A stretch of DNA of 64,000 bases from Salinicoccus roseus (GCF_003814515.1 NZ_RKQJ01000001.1:1054001-1118000), one strand, 5' to 3'; counted from the first letter of the stretch, positions 32,205 to 42,037 are shown. Made by a program: numbers and translations. Notes: generated by a model from the sequence alone, not told the origin.

Positions 32205-32834
32205 ATGAAAAAGCCATTCAAAAAGCTGGATGACGCCCAGCAGTACCACATCCTTACGACTGCCATGGCCGAATTTTCGAAGTATGGCTACAGGCAGGCA
32301 TCGACCAATCGCATCGTGAAGTCGGCAGGCATCAGCAAGGGGATGCTCTACTACTATTTCGACAGCAAGCAGTCGCTCTACCTGAGCGCTGCGAAGTATG
32401 CCTATGACCACTTCACCGTCCATCTCCTCGATCAGGTCCGGCTCGAGGAGGAGGGCTTCATCGAGAGGCTCGCCAGGCTGTCCCGAACCAAGCACAAATA
32501 TTTCATCCAGCATCCTGAAGTTTCCCAGTTCGTGACCCATATGTTCTACGATACGGAGATGCTCGGCGACTATCAGCAGTCGCTGCAGGCACTGCGGGAA
32601 TCGAACCTCGCTGCGATGTATGAGAAGGTCGATATGGACCTGTTCCGGCCCGACATCGACCGGGAGACGATGATGAAGATGATCCGCTGGACATTCGATG
32701 GGTACATCAGGGAAATGGAGCAGCACTTCGAAGCGGAAGGCATCGACTTCGGACAGATCGACGTCTATTTCGACCGGTTCGAAGGCTACCTTGGGACAAT
32801 GCGCAAGCTCTACTATAAGGAGGCAGCACAATGA
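32205..32834 (+). CDS. TetR-family repressor of the ABC exporter
   Basis: A 209-residue regulator with N-terminal helix-turn-helix (STNRIVKSAGISKGMLYYYF) and a ligand-binding C-terminal domain rich in aromatic and methionine residues. AAAGGAGGAG precedes the ATG. Its stop overlaps the start of the ABC ATPase gene (ATGA-type), so the regulator and exporter share a transcript. Paired operators at its promoter indicate negative autoregulation. The inducer is unknown. Confidence 0.9.
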   Translation: MKKPFKKLDDAQQYHILTTAMAEFSKYGYRQASTNRIVKSAGISKGMLYYYFDSKQSLYLSAAKYAYDHFTVHLLDQVRLEEEGFIERLARLSRTKHKYFIQHPEVSQFVTHMFYDTEMLGDYQQSLQALRESNLAAMYEKVDMDLFRPDIDRETMMKMIRWTFDGYIREMEQHFEAEGIDFGQIDVYFDRFEGYLGTMRKLYYKEAAQ

Positions 32835-33721
32835 CAGTACTTGAACTGAAAGGTCTGACGAAACGCTTTGGCAAAACAATCGCTGCAGATGATGTATCAT
32901 TCGAGCTCAGGGAGGGCGAAATCTTCGGCTTCATCGGGCCGAACGGTGCCGGAAAATCAACGACGCTGCGCATGATCATCGGCGCCCTCACCCCGGATGC
33001 GGGTGAGATACTGATGGACGGCACCCCGATCAATAAAAACCGGCACTACAGTCAGAACATCGCCTACGTGCCGGGGGACATCAACCTGTGGGGGAACCTG
33101 ACCGGTGAAGAGGTCATCCGCTTCTTCATGAAAGTGCGCGGCTACACGGACATGGAACACAAGGACCGGCTGGTCGAGCGGTTCCGCCTCGACACCTCGA
33201 AGAAGTGCAAGGCCTATTCCAAGGGGAACCGGCAGAAGGTGGCCCTGATATGCGCCTTCCTTTCCGATGCCCGCCTGCTCATCTTCGATGAGCCGACTTC
33301 CGGCCTCGATCCGCTGATGGAACGCAATTTCCATGAAGAGGTGACGGCGGCCAAAAAGGATGGCAGGAGCATCCTGCTCTCAAGCCATATCCTGTCTGAA
33401 GTGGAGAAGCTGGCCGACCGCATCGCCATCATCCGTGAAGGACAGATCATCGAAACCGGAATGCTCGAGACACTGCGCCATATCACCCGGACTGAATACG
33501 TCGTCCAGGCGGAAGGCGATCTCGACGCTCTCAAAGAACTTCCCTATGTGCATGACTATGAGGTGACGGAAACGGGCGTCCACATGCGGGTGGACAACGA
33601 TGCGGTCGGCGACTTCCTGCAGGCACTCGCCCCCCATCAGCCGAGCCATCTGGAATCGCTGCCGCCAAGGCTCGAGGACATATTCATGCGCTACTACGAA
33701 GGCCGGCGTGAACAGTCATGA
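32831..33721 (+). CDS. ABC exporter ATPase
   Basis: A 296-residue ATPase of the DrrA/CcmA drug-export group. Walker A GPNGAGKST, a signature degenerate to YSKGNRQKV, Walker B LLIFDEPTSGLDP, and a C-terminal domain of about 80 residues. The substrate is probably a drug or antimicrobial lipid, inferred from the TetR partner. It overlaps both neighbours by four bases. Confidence 0.92.
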   Translation: MTVLELKGLTKRFGKTIAADDVSFELREGEIFGFIGPNGAGKSTTLRMIIGALTPDAGEILMDGTPINKNRHYSQNIAYVPGDINLWGNLTGEEVIRFFMKVRGYTDMEHKDRLVERFRLDTSKKCKAYSKGNRQKVALICAFLSDARLLIFDEPTSGLDPLMERNFHEEVTAAKKDGRSILLSSHILSEVEKLADRIAIIREGQIIETGMLETLRHITRTEYVVQAEGDLDALKELPYVHDYEVTETGVHMRVDNDAVGDFLQALAPHQPSHLESLPPRLEDIFMRYYEGRREQS

Positions 33722-35280
33722 GACATTTCCTGAAGCTGACGCTGGATGATGCATGGTTCCGCATACTCCTATGGATCATCGGCATCAGTGCACTGACGCT
33801 CATCGTCCCCTACGCCTTCCTGGGGCTGTATGACGATCCCACAGAGCGCGAATTGCTCCGCGAGACGCTGGACAACCCGGCGCTGATTGCGATGGTCGGT
33901 CCCGTGCCGGAAGGCGCCTATACCATCGCCATCATGTTCAGTCATGAGATGCTCGTATTCATGGGTGTCATCCACGGTCTGTTCGGCGTCATGATCGCCA
34001 ATTCGGTCAGCCGCAAGATGGAGGACCAGGGCCTGATCGAATTCGTCAACAGCGCAGGCATCACACGCCAATCCATCTTCATGACGCAGCTCCTCATCGG
34101 GGTCGGCATGAATGCGGTCCTCGGCCTCGTGCTTTTCGCCGGCCTGTTTCTGACCCCGGACGACTCGTTCACATTTGCAGGCAGTGCGATGTATGCCATC
34201 GGCACCAGCCTCTTCGGGCTGATGTTCTATGCACTGACGCTCTTATTCGCACAGCTCTTCCCGGCATCAGAGTGGGCGTTCGGGGTTTCACTTTCCGTCC
34301 TGCTCCTACTGTATCTCTACCGTGCGATCACGGATGTCGCAAGTCCGGACCTGTCCGTCGTATCACCATACAATTGGCTGACACGGCTCGAGCCGTTTGC
34401 GGGCAATGAAATCGTCTGGCTGCTGCCATTCCTCCTCATCCTGCTCTTCTTCGGCCTCGCGTGGATTTTATTTTCCAGAAGGGATCTCGATGATGCCTAT
34501 CTGAACTTCACCATGAATAAAAAGCCGCGTGCCATCGGATCCTATCCACGGCTCATGATGGGCGGCATGAAGATACTTGTGGCAAGCTGGCTCATCGGCA
34601 TGGTGCTGATCGGCGCCTCATACGGCTCGATATTCGCCGACCTCGATACGTTCATTGGGGGAAATGAATTCCTTGAAGAGAGCATGGCTGCTGCCGGAGT
34701 GGATATCGTCACCCAGTTCATCAGCGTGCTCGTGCTGATCACTTCGATCATCGGCATCATCCCAGCCCTGATGATCTCTGGACGCATTCTGCGCGAGGAG
34801 AAGCACGGCCGCCTCGAATGGCTGGAGAGTGCGGGCATCCGTCGCCGGACGATGCTCCTCTCCCACGGCATCTACGCAGCCGTGATCGGGATCATCGGAA
34901 TCGCGGTCGCCATGCTCGGCATGTATGGCGCCAGCATGAACGCCGAAGGCATCGATATGACATTCAGCGACTATATGCTCATCGCCGTCAACTATGGCGG
35001 AGCCGTCGTCCTGTTCGTCGGACTGTCGGTACTGCTGATCGGCATCTCGGCCCGCCTCCACATCATCGTCTGGTTCTATCTGCTCTATTCCTTCTTCGTC
35101 AACTATCTCGGCCTCATCCTCAACCTTGATGATGTGTGGCGGATGGCGACGCCGTTCCATTACCTGGCCGAAGTTCCGAAGGAATCGATGGACTGGGCGG
35201 CCTGGGGTGGCGTTGTCGCCATCGGCATCATCCTGATGGTGCTCGGCGTACTGTTCTTCAGGAGAAGGGATGTCGGATGA
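33718..35280 (+). CDS. ABC exporter permease
   Basis: A 520-residue membrane protein with about twelve hydrophobic segments, made of two similar six-helix halves (each containing a helix pair followed by an EF(V/L)xSAGI-like cytoplasmic loop: LIEFVNSAGITRQSIF and LEWLESAGIRRRTMLL). It resembles the TetR-linked ABC-2 exporters of Gram-positive bacteria. It partners the ATPase encoded just before it. Confidence 0.88.
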   Translation: MRHFLKLTLDDAWFRILLWIIGISALTLIVPYAFLGLYDDPTERELLRETLDNPALIAMVGPVPEGAYTIAIMFSHEMLVFMGVIHGLFGVMIANSVSRKMEDQGLIEFVNSAGITRQSIFMTQLLIGVGMNAVLGLVLFAGLFLTPDDSFTFAGSAMYAIGTSLFGLMFYALTLLFAQLFPASEWAFGVSLSVLLLLYLYRAITDVASPDLSVVSPYNWLTRLEPFAGNEIVWLLPFLLILLFFGLAWILFSRRDLDDAYLNFTMNKKPRAIGSYPRLMMGGMKILVASWLIGMVLIGASYGSIFADLDTFIGGNEFLEESMAAAGVDIVTQFISVLVLITSIIGIIPALMISGRILREEKHGRLEWLESAGIRRRTMLLSHGIYAAVIGIIGIAVAMLGMYGASMNAEGIDMTFSDYMLIAVNYGGAVVLFVGLSVLLIGISARLHIIVWFYLLYSFFVNYLGLILNLDDVWRMATPFHYLAEVPKESMDWAAWGGVVAIGIILMVLGVLFFRRRDVG

Positions 35281-35294
35281 TGTGTGGTGGCCTG

Positions 35295-35494
35295 CAATTC
35301 GCAGTCGGAATGGGTGCGACGGTGAATTAGGGCGTTAACTTGCCATGGTTTTGCCTGCGATGGTGAGTTGGGCGTCCAACTTGCCATCGTTCCGTCCGCG
35401 ACGGTGAGTTGGAGGCCTAACTTGCCATCGTTCTGTCTGCGACGGTGAATTAGGGCGTTAACTTTCCATCGTTTTGCCTACGACGGTGAATTGG
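35295..35494. repeat. Palindromic tandem repeat array C (5 units)
   Basis: Five units in the array B orientation: arms AACTTGCCATCG and CGACGGTGA(G/A)TT, with linkers of the type AGGGCGTT or GGCGTCC. The first unit is the divergent CAATTCGCAGTCG form. It lies between convergent genes ending at 35280 and 35570. Confidence 0.93.
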
Positions 35495-35526
35495 CTCCCC
35501 AAACCCGTAACAATCATCACAACATC

Positions 35527-35566
35527 AAAAACGGTCTGAACCCCCACTCGGTTCAGACCGTTTTCA
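35527..35566. terminator. Bidirectional terminator downstream of the ABC exporter
   Basis: AAAACGGTCTGAAC and GTTCAGACCGTTTT form a perfect stem around nine bases. Confidence 0.93.
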
Positions 35567-35569
35567 CTT

Positions 35570-36304
35570 CTAGATTTCGAATGTCATGCCCGCTTCTGCC
35601 AGCATGATCCTGCCGACCGGGTGCTGTTTGGCACTGTCGAGGAGAACTTCCAGCTCCGCATCGTGTGGAAGATTGGTGAGGACTGCCTGCTGGACGTCTG
35701 CCTTGGACGCGAGCCGGCCGGCTTCTTCGGCGTTCATGTGCCCCTCCACTTTTCCGTCGAACCCTTCGTACAGCTTGCTGTCGACGAGGAGCAGGTCTGC
35801 TCCGAAGGAGAAACGGACGAGACTGCCGCGGTAGCATGTATCCGATGTATACACACATACCGCACCATCATTGTCCGTAACCCTTATGGCATAGGTTTCG
35901 ACTGAGTGTTCGTTACGGTGGAACTCGAATCTGAACGGACCGATGGTATAGGCTTTATGCGCCTTCACCGGCAGGAAGGTGGTGTATTTCATCCGGCGGA
36001 TCGTCTTTGCAGCTGCACCGCTCTCCGGTCCATATATTTTGAGGTTGCGGTCGACGCGCTTCAGTTGTCTGGCCACCCTGCGTGCCAGCATGAACGCTTC
36101 GGCGTCTCCCGCATGGTCATGATGATAGTGGGATAGGATGATATAGTCCAGATCATGTATGCCGATATATTTCTGTATACCGCCTGCGATGCCGCTGCCG
36201 GCATCCAGCAGTATCCTGACCCCGTCCTTCTCCAAAAGATAGCCGGATGTCGGCTCTGTACCGTTCGGAAAGCTGTTCCACATTCCAATAATGGTGACTT
36301 TCAT
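35570..36304 (-). CDS. MBL-fold metallohydrolase, YhfI-like
   Basis: A 244-residue metallo-beta-lactamase-fold hydrolase. The metal site is LSHYHHDHAGD, with later ligands in RNEHSVETYAIRV, YTSDTC and a C-terminal histidine region. The short, RNase Z-like layout fits the YhfI group, whose substrate is not known. It is preceded by a weak binding site (GGGATGATG) and lies alone between terminators. Confidence 0.85.
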   Translation of the reverse strand: MKVTIIGMWNSFPNGTEPTSGYLLEKDGVRILLDAGSGIAGGIQKYIGIHDLDYIILSHYHHDHAGDAEAFMLARRVARQLKRVDRNLKIYGPESGAAAKTIRRMKYTTFLPVKAHKAYTIGPFRFEFHRNEHSVETYAIRVTDNDGAVCVYTSDTCYRGSLVRFSFGADLLLVDSKLYEGFDGKVEGHMNAEEAGRLASKADVQQAVLTNLPHDAELEVLLDSAKQHPVGRIMLAEAGMTFEI

Positions 36305-36397
36305 GACATCATCCCCTATAGGCTTCTACTATCCCATTTACCCATTTTCTTCTCCCTGCAAGCGGTGTGGGCCTTTCATTTTAAAATATTCCATGAA

Positions 36398-36425
36398 AAA
36401 GAGGCGAGGGTCCCCCGCCTCCATA
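36398..36425 (-). terminator. Terminator of the AI-2E family gene
   Basis: GAGGCG and CGCCTC pair on the minus strand around a GC-rich loop, followed by TTTTTC. Confidence 0.75.
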
Positions 36426-36435
36426 TTGATGCCGG

Positions 36436-37533
36436 TCACTCCGCCCCGGCGTCGTTCGCTTCCGCAAGCATCGTCTCCCTAAGGTTGCTGCGGTAGCGCC
36501 AAATATTCTGGATGATCGTCTTGACGACCGCATAAGTCGGTATGGCGATCAGCATGCCGATGAATCCGGCGATATTTCCTGCAGCAAGCACCACGGTGAT
36601 GACCGTGAGCGGATGCAGCTTCAATGTCTGGCCCATGACGTTCGGTGTAATCAGGTTGCTTTCGATCTGCTGGGCGACCAGTGTGATGCCCGATACCCAG
36701 AGCAGCAGAATCGGGTCCTGGATGACAGCAAGGAGCGCTGCCGGCAGGAAGGCCACCCATGGACCGATGAATGGAATCAGGTTCATGAAGAGCGCGAATA
36801 TCGCGAGCAGCAGTGCATAATCCAGTCCAATGATTGCATAACCGATATAGAGGATGATGCACAGGATGAAGCTGACCAGCATCTGCCCCTGGATGAAGGC
36901 ACGCAGTGTCCGGTCGACATCATACATCATCTCGGTCATGAACTGCTTCGTTGTACCGCTGAACGGGGAGACCATGGATGGAATGAACTTCTCGTGATCC
37001 TTCAGCATGAAGAAGAAGAAGAACGGAATCAGGATAAGCGTGATCAGTATGCTCACCGTACTCGTCAGGATGGTGAAGGCATTGCTCGCCAGATTGGAGA
37101 GCATCTGGGATCCCTGATCCAGTGCATCCTGCACATACTGCTGGGGATCGATCGGAAGCCGGTCACGATAGGACAGGATGACATTGAAGAGATCCTGTAT
37201 ATCGTTCTGGATCGCCGGTGCACGGGAGATCAGGTTCTGCACCTGCTGGGTGACCATCGGAACGATGACCATGGCAAGCGCCGTCAGCACGAGTATAATG
37301 ATGACGAACACCGCGAGGATGCTCGTCAGCCTCCCTACCCCCCGCCGCTCCAGCAGACGCTGTATGGGCTCGGTGATGTAGTAGAGCAGGCCGCCCAGCA
37401 GCAGCGGCACGAATATTGTCGTCACGACCGTCAATGCCGGTTCGAAGACGACCTGGACCCGGATGACGAGCATGATGATCAAAAGCGTTATGATGATTGC
37501 TATACCGGTTTGGAACCAGACTTTATTCGTCAT
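36436..37533 (-). CDS. AI-2E family transporter (PerM/YtvI-like)
   Basis: A 365-residue membrane protein with about seven helices and the family block LNLIPFIGPWVAFLPAALLA plus GQTLKLHPLTVITVVLAAG. The family includes the autoinducer-2 exporter TqsA and Na+/H+ antiporters of halophiles, so the substrate cannot be assigned. It is monocistronic. An ion-exchange role would suit a salt-tolerant host, but this is inference. Confidence 0.88.
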   Translation of the reverse strand: MTNKVWFQTGIAIIITLLIIMLVIRVQVVFEPALTVVTTIFVPLLLGGLLYYITEPIQRLLERRGVGRLTSILAVFVIIILVLTALAMVIVPMVTQQVQNLISRAPAIQNDIQDLFNVILSYRDRLPIDPQQYVQDALDQGSQMLSNLASNAFTILTSTVSILITLILIPFFFFFMLKDHEKFIPSMVSPFSGTTKQFMTEMMYDVDRTLRAFIQGQMLVSFILCIILYIGYAIIGLDYALLLAIFALFMNLIPFIGPWVAFLPAALLAVIQDPILLLWVSGITLVAQQIESNLITPNVMGQTLKLHPLTVITVVLAAGNIAGFIGMLIAIPTYAVVKTIIQNIWRYRSNLRETMLAEANDAGAE

Positions 37534-37686
37534 ATGATTGCTCCTTCATTCTCATTTTGAAATTTGTATACAGTGTATCATAAAAATACATATTCCAATA
37601 AAATTTATATGGACAAATGCATAAGGTACCAGTAATATAAATGTTGTCAGAATCTTCAAGACAAAGGGGAAAAGGGGAAAATAACT

Positions 37687-39246
37687 ATGCAGACAATCGT
37701 AGATTTTCTGAATGGTCTGGTATGGAGTTCACCACTCGTTTACGGTCTTTTGGCCGTAGGGCTCTACTTCAGCCTTAGGATGCGCTTCTTCCAGATCAGA
37801 CACTTCAAGGAAATGATCAGACTGATGTTCCAAGGGGAGAAATCACCAGTCGGCATTTCAAGCTTCCAGGCACTCGCGATATCACTATCGGGACGTGTCG
37901 GAACCGGTAACATCGTCGGTGTTGCAACAGCCATCTTCATCGGTGGTCCCGGCGCAATCTTCTGGATGTGGCTCATCGCCTTCCTGGGCGCGGGGAGTGC
38001 ATTCGTGGAATCCACACTGGCTCAGATCTATAAGCAGAATGAAGATAATCAATACCGTGGTGGCCCAGCCTACTACATAGAAAAAGGACTTGGCGGAAAG
38101 CTCGGCAAGATCTATGCCGGTGCATTCGCCCTCGTGACCATCCTTGCGACAGGATTCCTGCTTCCGGGCATACAATCCAACTCGATCGCAGGATCCATGA
38201 CGAATTCGTTCCCGCTGCCGCACTGGGTGATCGGTGCAGCACTTGTCATACTTGTCGGTCTCGTCATCTTCGGCGGGGTCAGGTCGATTGCACGCGTTGC
38301 CTCCGCCGTCGTACCATTCATGGCGCTGATCTATGTCCTCGTCGCCATCATCGTCGTCATCATGAATATCCAGGATGTTCCGGCGCTGTTAGGACTCATC
38401 TTCAGAAGTGCCTTCGGCATGGAGCAGCAGTTCGGCGGCATCGTCGGTGCGATGATTGCCATCGGCGTACAGCGCGGCATATACTCAAACGAAGCCGGAC
38501 AGGGTACAGGACCGCACGCAGCTGGTGCTGCTGAAGTCTCCCACCCTGCAAAGCAGGGGCTTGTCCAGGCATTCTCGGTATATGTCGATACACTTTTCGT
38601 ATGTACAGCAACAGCACTCATGATCCTCATGACGGGTATGTACAACGTATCCGACGGTGAAGACGGACTCATCGTCGACAGTGGTGTCCACCAGGTGTCA
38701 CCGGATGGTGAAGAGAACTATGGCGGTACGGTCGCCTATACGCAGGCCGGACTCGACCGGGCGTTCAGCGGTCAGGAGACGTTCGATGTTGATTTCGTAG
38801 GCTTCGGCTCCTACTTCATCTCATTTGCACTGCTGTTCTTCTGCTACACCACCATCCTTGCCTACTACTACATCGCAGAGACGAACCTCGTCTACCTGAC
38901 GCATGGCCGCTGGCCGATCGCCAAGATCCTCCTGGGTGTGCTGCTGATTGCTTCCGTATTCTACGGTACAATCAGTTCAGCCGGACTCGCATGGGATATG
39001 GGTGACCTCGGTGTCGGACTGATGGCATGGCTCAACGTCATCGCCATACTGATCCTCCAGAAGCCGGCCATCGCCGCGCTCAAGGACTTCGAGCGTCAGA
39101 AGAAAGAGAAGGGTTCCGGAAAGTTCGCCGTGTATTCACCAGATCCATCAGAGGTGAAGGAAGCGGACTTCTGGCATCATGACTATCCGAAACGCCTCGA
39201 AGATGAAAAAGAGTACAATATGGACTTCAAGAACATCGATCGATAA
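37687..39246 (+). CDS. Alanine/glycine:sodium symporter (AGCS family)
   Basis: A 519-residue secondary transporter that imports alanine or glycine with Na+. Family signatures include GRVGTGNIVGVATAIFIGGP, NEAGQGTGPHAAGAA and WDMGDLGVGLMAWLN. About ten to eleven helices are visible. It starts after an A/G-rich leader (GGGGAAAAGGGGAAAATAACT) and stands alone with a hairpin after the stop. Confidence 0.93.
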   Translation: MQTIVDFLNGLVWSSPLVYGLLAVGLYFSLRMRFFQIRHFKEMIRLMFQGEKSPVGISSFQALAISLSGRVGTGNIVGVATAIFIGGPGAIFWMWLIAFLGAGSAFVESTLAQIYKQNEDNQYRGGPAYYIEKGLGGKLGKIYAGAFALVTILATGFLLPGIQSNSIAGSMTNSFPLPHWVIGAALVILVGLVIFGGVRSIARVASAVVPFMALIYVLVAIIVVIMNIQDVPALLGLIFRSAFGMEQQFGGIVGAMIAIGVQRGIYSNEAGQGTGPHAAGAAEVSHPAKQGLVQAFSVYVDTLFVCTATALMILMTGMYNVSDGEDGLIVDSGVHQVSPDGEENYGGTVAYTQAGLDRAFSGQETFDVDFVGFGSYFISFALLFFCYTTILAYYYIAETNLVYLTHGRWPIAKILLGVLLIASVFYGTISSAGLAWDMGDLGVGLMAWLNVIAILILQKPAIAALKDFERQKKEKGSGKFAVYSPDPSEVKEADFWHHDYPKRLEDEKEYNMDFKNIDR

Positions 39247-39271
39247 TTTGTAGATGTTATATGTTTCAGAT

Positions 39272-39311
39272 ATACCCCCTTATTGGTAAAATGACCATGA
39301 GGGGGTATTAT
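39272..39311 (+). promoter_or_regulatory. Hairpin overlapping the yjcH ribosome binding site
   Basis: ATACCCCCT and AGGGGGTAT pair around a 22-base loop; the 3' arm is the GAGGGGG binding site of the gene at 39313. It ends in TATTATT rather than a T run, so it could terminate weakly or restrict translation of read-through RNA. Confidence 0.55.
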
Positions 39312-39312
39312 T

Positions 39313-40038
39313 ATGGACATGACACCAGGAAAGATACACAGTATTGATTTCAAATCGGAAACGTTGGAAGAAACTTATGAAATCCAATACTATCTGCCGA
39401 AAAACTATTCAGACCTTTATAAACACCGTGTGGTGATCACATTCGATTCTCAGGACTTCTTCAGGTATGGCCAGATCGAACGTGCCTACGAAAAACTGAG
39501 GAAGGCTGAGGAGATCGACCGCGCCATCATCGTCGGCGTGCCCTACCCGAGCGTCGACTGGAGATATGACTACTTCGACCCGAACGGAGAGCATCACGAG
39601 GCATTCATCACTTTCGTCGCCCACGAGCTCATCAGCTGGGTGGATGAAAACTTCCCGACACTGAAGGTCGGCACATCACGTACACTGATGGGCGATTCCC
39701 TGGCCGGGAGCTTTGCATTTTCCATTGCTGCCAAGTATCCGGCGACTTTTTCGAATGCATTGGCCCTGAGCCCGTTCGTCGATGATGCATTCATCGAACG
39801 CTTCAAATCGCAGATGACACTCATGCATCTCGATCTGTATCATACGATCGGTCTCGAGGAGGATGACTTCGAAACGATTTCCGGTGAGCAGGCAGACTTC
39901 CTGACACCGAACCGCGAACTCAACGAATATCTCTCCACGCAGATGCTCGAATACACGTACCGCGAACTTGATGGCGGCCATATCTGGAAGTCTTGGAAAC
40001 CTGAGCTTGAACCGGCGCTTCGGCACTTCCTTAGTTAG
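39313..40038 (+). CDS. Alpha/beta-hydrolase esterase, YjcH-like
   Basis: A 241-residue esterase D-like hydrolase. The nucleophile elbow is MGDSLAGS, the acid probably lies in LSPFVDDAF, and the histidine in DGGHIWKSW. The family hydrolyses esters or siderophore linkages; this one corresponds to Bacillus YjcH, found next to YjcG as here. GAGGGGG lies seven bases before the start. Confidence 0.85.
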   Translation: MDMTPGKIHSIDFKSETLEETYEIQYYLPKNYSDLYKHRVVITFDSQDFFRYGQIERAYEKLRKAEEIDRAIIVGVPYPSVDWRYDYFDPNGEHHEAFITFVAHELISWVDENFPTLKVGTSRTLMGDSLAGSFAFSIAAKYPATFSNALALSPFVDDAFIERFKSQMTLMHLDLYHTIGLEEDDFETISGEQADFLTPNRELNEYLSTQMLEYTYRELDGGHIWKSWKPELEPALRHFLS

Positions 40039-40103
40039 AATATTGTGGTATTTTGAAAAAACTTTGATATAATGATTATATAATCGAACAGGGAGGAATT
40101 ACG

Positions 40104-40616
40104 ATGAAGTTTGGGGTAGCGATGTTTCCATCCAAAGAACTACAAGATAAAGTGAATCAATATAGAAAAAGATATGATGCACACTACGCACTTATTCCCC
40201 CACACATTACGATCAAGGACCGTTTTGAAGCGGATGAGTCCGAGAAAGAGGAAATTGCAAAGTATCTGAAGGAAGTTGCAAAAAAGCATGAGCCGACTGA
40301 AATTGAAATCAAGAAGGTTTCCAGCTTTTCACCGAACTCACTCGTCATCTATTTCAAGGTGGAAAAGAATGAAAAACTCCAATCCCTGCATGATGCATTG
40401 AACAGCGGTGACTTCTATGGTGAAAACAAACACCCATTCGTCCCGCACCTTACAATCGCACAGGGCCAGACAACGCAGGAATATGAAGACATCTTCGGCC
40501 ATCTGAGCATGATCGGCATCCAGCACAAGGAAACGCTTGATAAGATCAGCCTCCTCTACCAGTTGGAAAACGGTGTATGGCAAGTCTATGAAACATATAG
40601 GCTTGGCGAAGGTTAA
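40104..40616 (+). CDS. 2H phosphoesterase (2'-5' RNA ligase-like), YjcG
   Basis: A 170-residue 2H phosphoesterase with the two catalytic HxT motifs PPHITI and VPHLTI. These enzymes open cyclic phosphates or act on 2'-5' RNA bonds; the physiological substrate of YjcG is unknown. GGGAGG precedes the start, and a TTGAAA/TATAAT-like region lies in the gap after yjcH, so it may have its own promoter. Confidence 0.88.
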   Translation: MKFGVAMFPSKELQDKVNQYRKRYDAHYALIPPHITIKDRFEADESEKEEIAKYLKEVAKKHEPTEIEIKKVSSFSPNSLVIYFKVEKNEKLQSLHDALNSGDFYGENKHPFVPHLTIAQGQTTQEYEDIFGHLSMIGIQHKETLDKISLLYQLENGVWQVYETYRLGEG

Positions 40617-40639
40617 AAAGTAAAGAAATTGATGATCAT

Positions 40640-40674
40640 GCCTGCCTCCCCTATCCGGGTGGCAGGCTTTTTTG
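40640..40674 (+). terminator. Terminator of yjcG
   Basis: GCCTGCC and GGCAGGC pair around a 14-base loop, followed by TTTTTTG. Confidence 0.9.
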
Positions 40675-40702
40675 CGTGGTCCGGAGTGTGAATGGGGGGT
40701 GG

Positions 40703-41031
40703 GCCTCCAACTTGCCGTCGTACCGCCTGCGACGGTGAATTAACCCGCTAATTTGCCATCGTTCCGTCCGCGATGGTGAGTTAACCCGCCAACTTGCCAT
40801 CGTTCCGTCCGCGACGGTGAGTTAACCTCCCAACTTGCCGTCGTTCCGCCTGCGACGGTGAGTTAACCTCCCAACTTGCCATCGTTCCGCCCACGACGGT
40901 GAGTTAACCCGCCAACTTGCCATCGTTCCACCTGCGACGGTGAGTTAACCTCCCAACTTGCCGTCGTTCTGCCTGCGACGGTGAGTTAACCCGCCAACTC
41001 GCCATCGTTCCGCCTGCGACGGTGAATTAAA
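40703..41031. repeat. Palindromic tandem repeat array D (8 units)
   Basis: Eight 41-bp units in the array B orientation. The linkers alternate between TAACCCGCC and TAACCTCCC, and arms vary mainly at the A/G of CC(A/G)TCG and the C/T of CGA(C/T)GG. It lies between convergent yjcG and fabI. Confidence 0.95.
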
Positions 41032-41076
41032 CCGTCAACAGCCAACCGCCCGACACACCAATCACCCCCAACCCCA

Positions 41077-41109
41077 CAAAAAAACAGCACCCCATGAAGG
41101 GATGCTGTC
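41077..41109 (-). terminator. Terminator of fabI
   Basis: On the minus strand ACAGCATCCC and GGGGTGCTGT pair around TTCAT and are followed by seven T residues. Confidence 0.92.
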
Positions 41110-41130
41110 CTATATCCAATCTCTATCAAC

Positions 41131-41898
41131 CTATGCCATGATGTGGTAGCCGGAGTCTACGTGGAGCACTTCACCGGTGATGCCGCTTGCGAGGTCGCTG
41201 AGCAGGAAGGCTACCGTATTGCCGACTTCGAGCTGATCGACGTTGCGCTTGAGTGGTGCACGCTCTTCGATTTCCTTGAGGATGGACTTGAAGTCTCCGA
41301 CTGCTGAAGAACTCAGTGTACGGATCGGGCCTGCGGATACCGCATTGACGCGGATGCCGGATTCACCGAGATCGAGGGCCAGGTAGCGTACGCTGGACTC
41401 GAGGGCTGCTTTCGCAACACCCATGACGTTGTAGTTCGGCATTGCACGTTCGCCGCCGAGGTATGTCATCGTGACGATGCTGCCGCCTTCATTCATGATC
41501 GTCTTGGCGTGCTTGGAAACGACTGCGAGTGAGTATGCACTGATGTCGAGTGCATTCTTGAAGCCTTCCCGCGTCGTTTCGCTGTAGCCGCCCTGCAGCT
41601 CGTCCTTACCTGCATAGGCGATGGCGTGGAGGACGCCGTCGATGCCGCCTGTCTTCTCTTTGATTTCGTTGAATGCCGCTTCCACCTGCTCATCGTTCGT
41701 GACGTCACATTCAACAATGACATCGTGGTCGCCTTCAAGGTCGCCGACCAGTTTATCCAGTTCGCGTCTGAAACGCTCATTCAAAATCGTAAATACAAGT
41801 TTTGCACCCATCTGGTCCAGTGCCCGCGCTGCGCCCCATGCGATACTGCGCTTGTTGGCGACACCCATGATGACAAAAGTTTTACCTTCGAGATTCAT
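41131..41898 (-). CDS. fabI: Enoyl-[acyl-carrier-protein] reductase
   Basis: A 255-residue short-chain dehydrogenase-type enzyme that completes each fatty acid elongation cycle and is the triclosan target. Marks: GVANKRSIAWG for cofactor binding and the YxxxxxxK pair in NYNVMGVAKAALE. A FapR operator lies upstream, as at other fatty acid genes. It is monocistronic. Confidence 0.96.
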   Translation of the reverse strand: MNLEGKTFVIMGVANKRSIAWGAARALDQMGAKLVFTILNERFRRELDKLVGDLEGDHDVIVECDVTNDEQVEAAFNEIKEKTGGIDGVLHAIAYAGKDELQGGYSETTREGFKNALDISAYSLAVVSKHAKTIMNEGGSIVTMTYLGGERAMPNYNVMGVAKAALESSVRYLALDLGESGIRVNAVSAGPIRTLSSSAVGDFKSILKEIEERAPLKRNVDQLEVGNTVAFLLSDLASGITGEVLHVDSGYHIMA

Positions 41899-41960
41899 AT
41901 GTCATAAACTCCCTTTTTGTTAATTGTGCGCAACAGTCTGCACATCAATTACCGTTTGTT

Positions 41961-41979
41961 ATTAGTACCTACTACTAAT
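41961..41979. promoter_or_regulatory. FapR operator upstream of fabI
   Basis: ATTAGTACCTACTACTAAT matches the FapR consensus ATTAGTACCTNNTACTAAT. FapR is released by malonyl-CoA. The site is 63-81 bases before the fabI start. Confidence 0.92.
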
Positions 41980-42037
41980 CTACATTTTTTCAGCCTGGAA
42001 TGCAACAAAAAAGATGGCACCGGAACAACTGCCCGCA

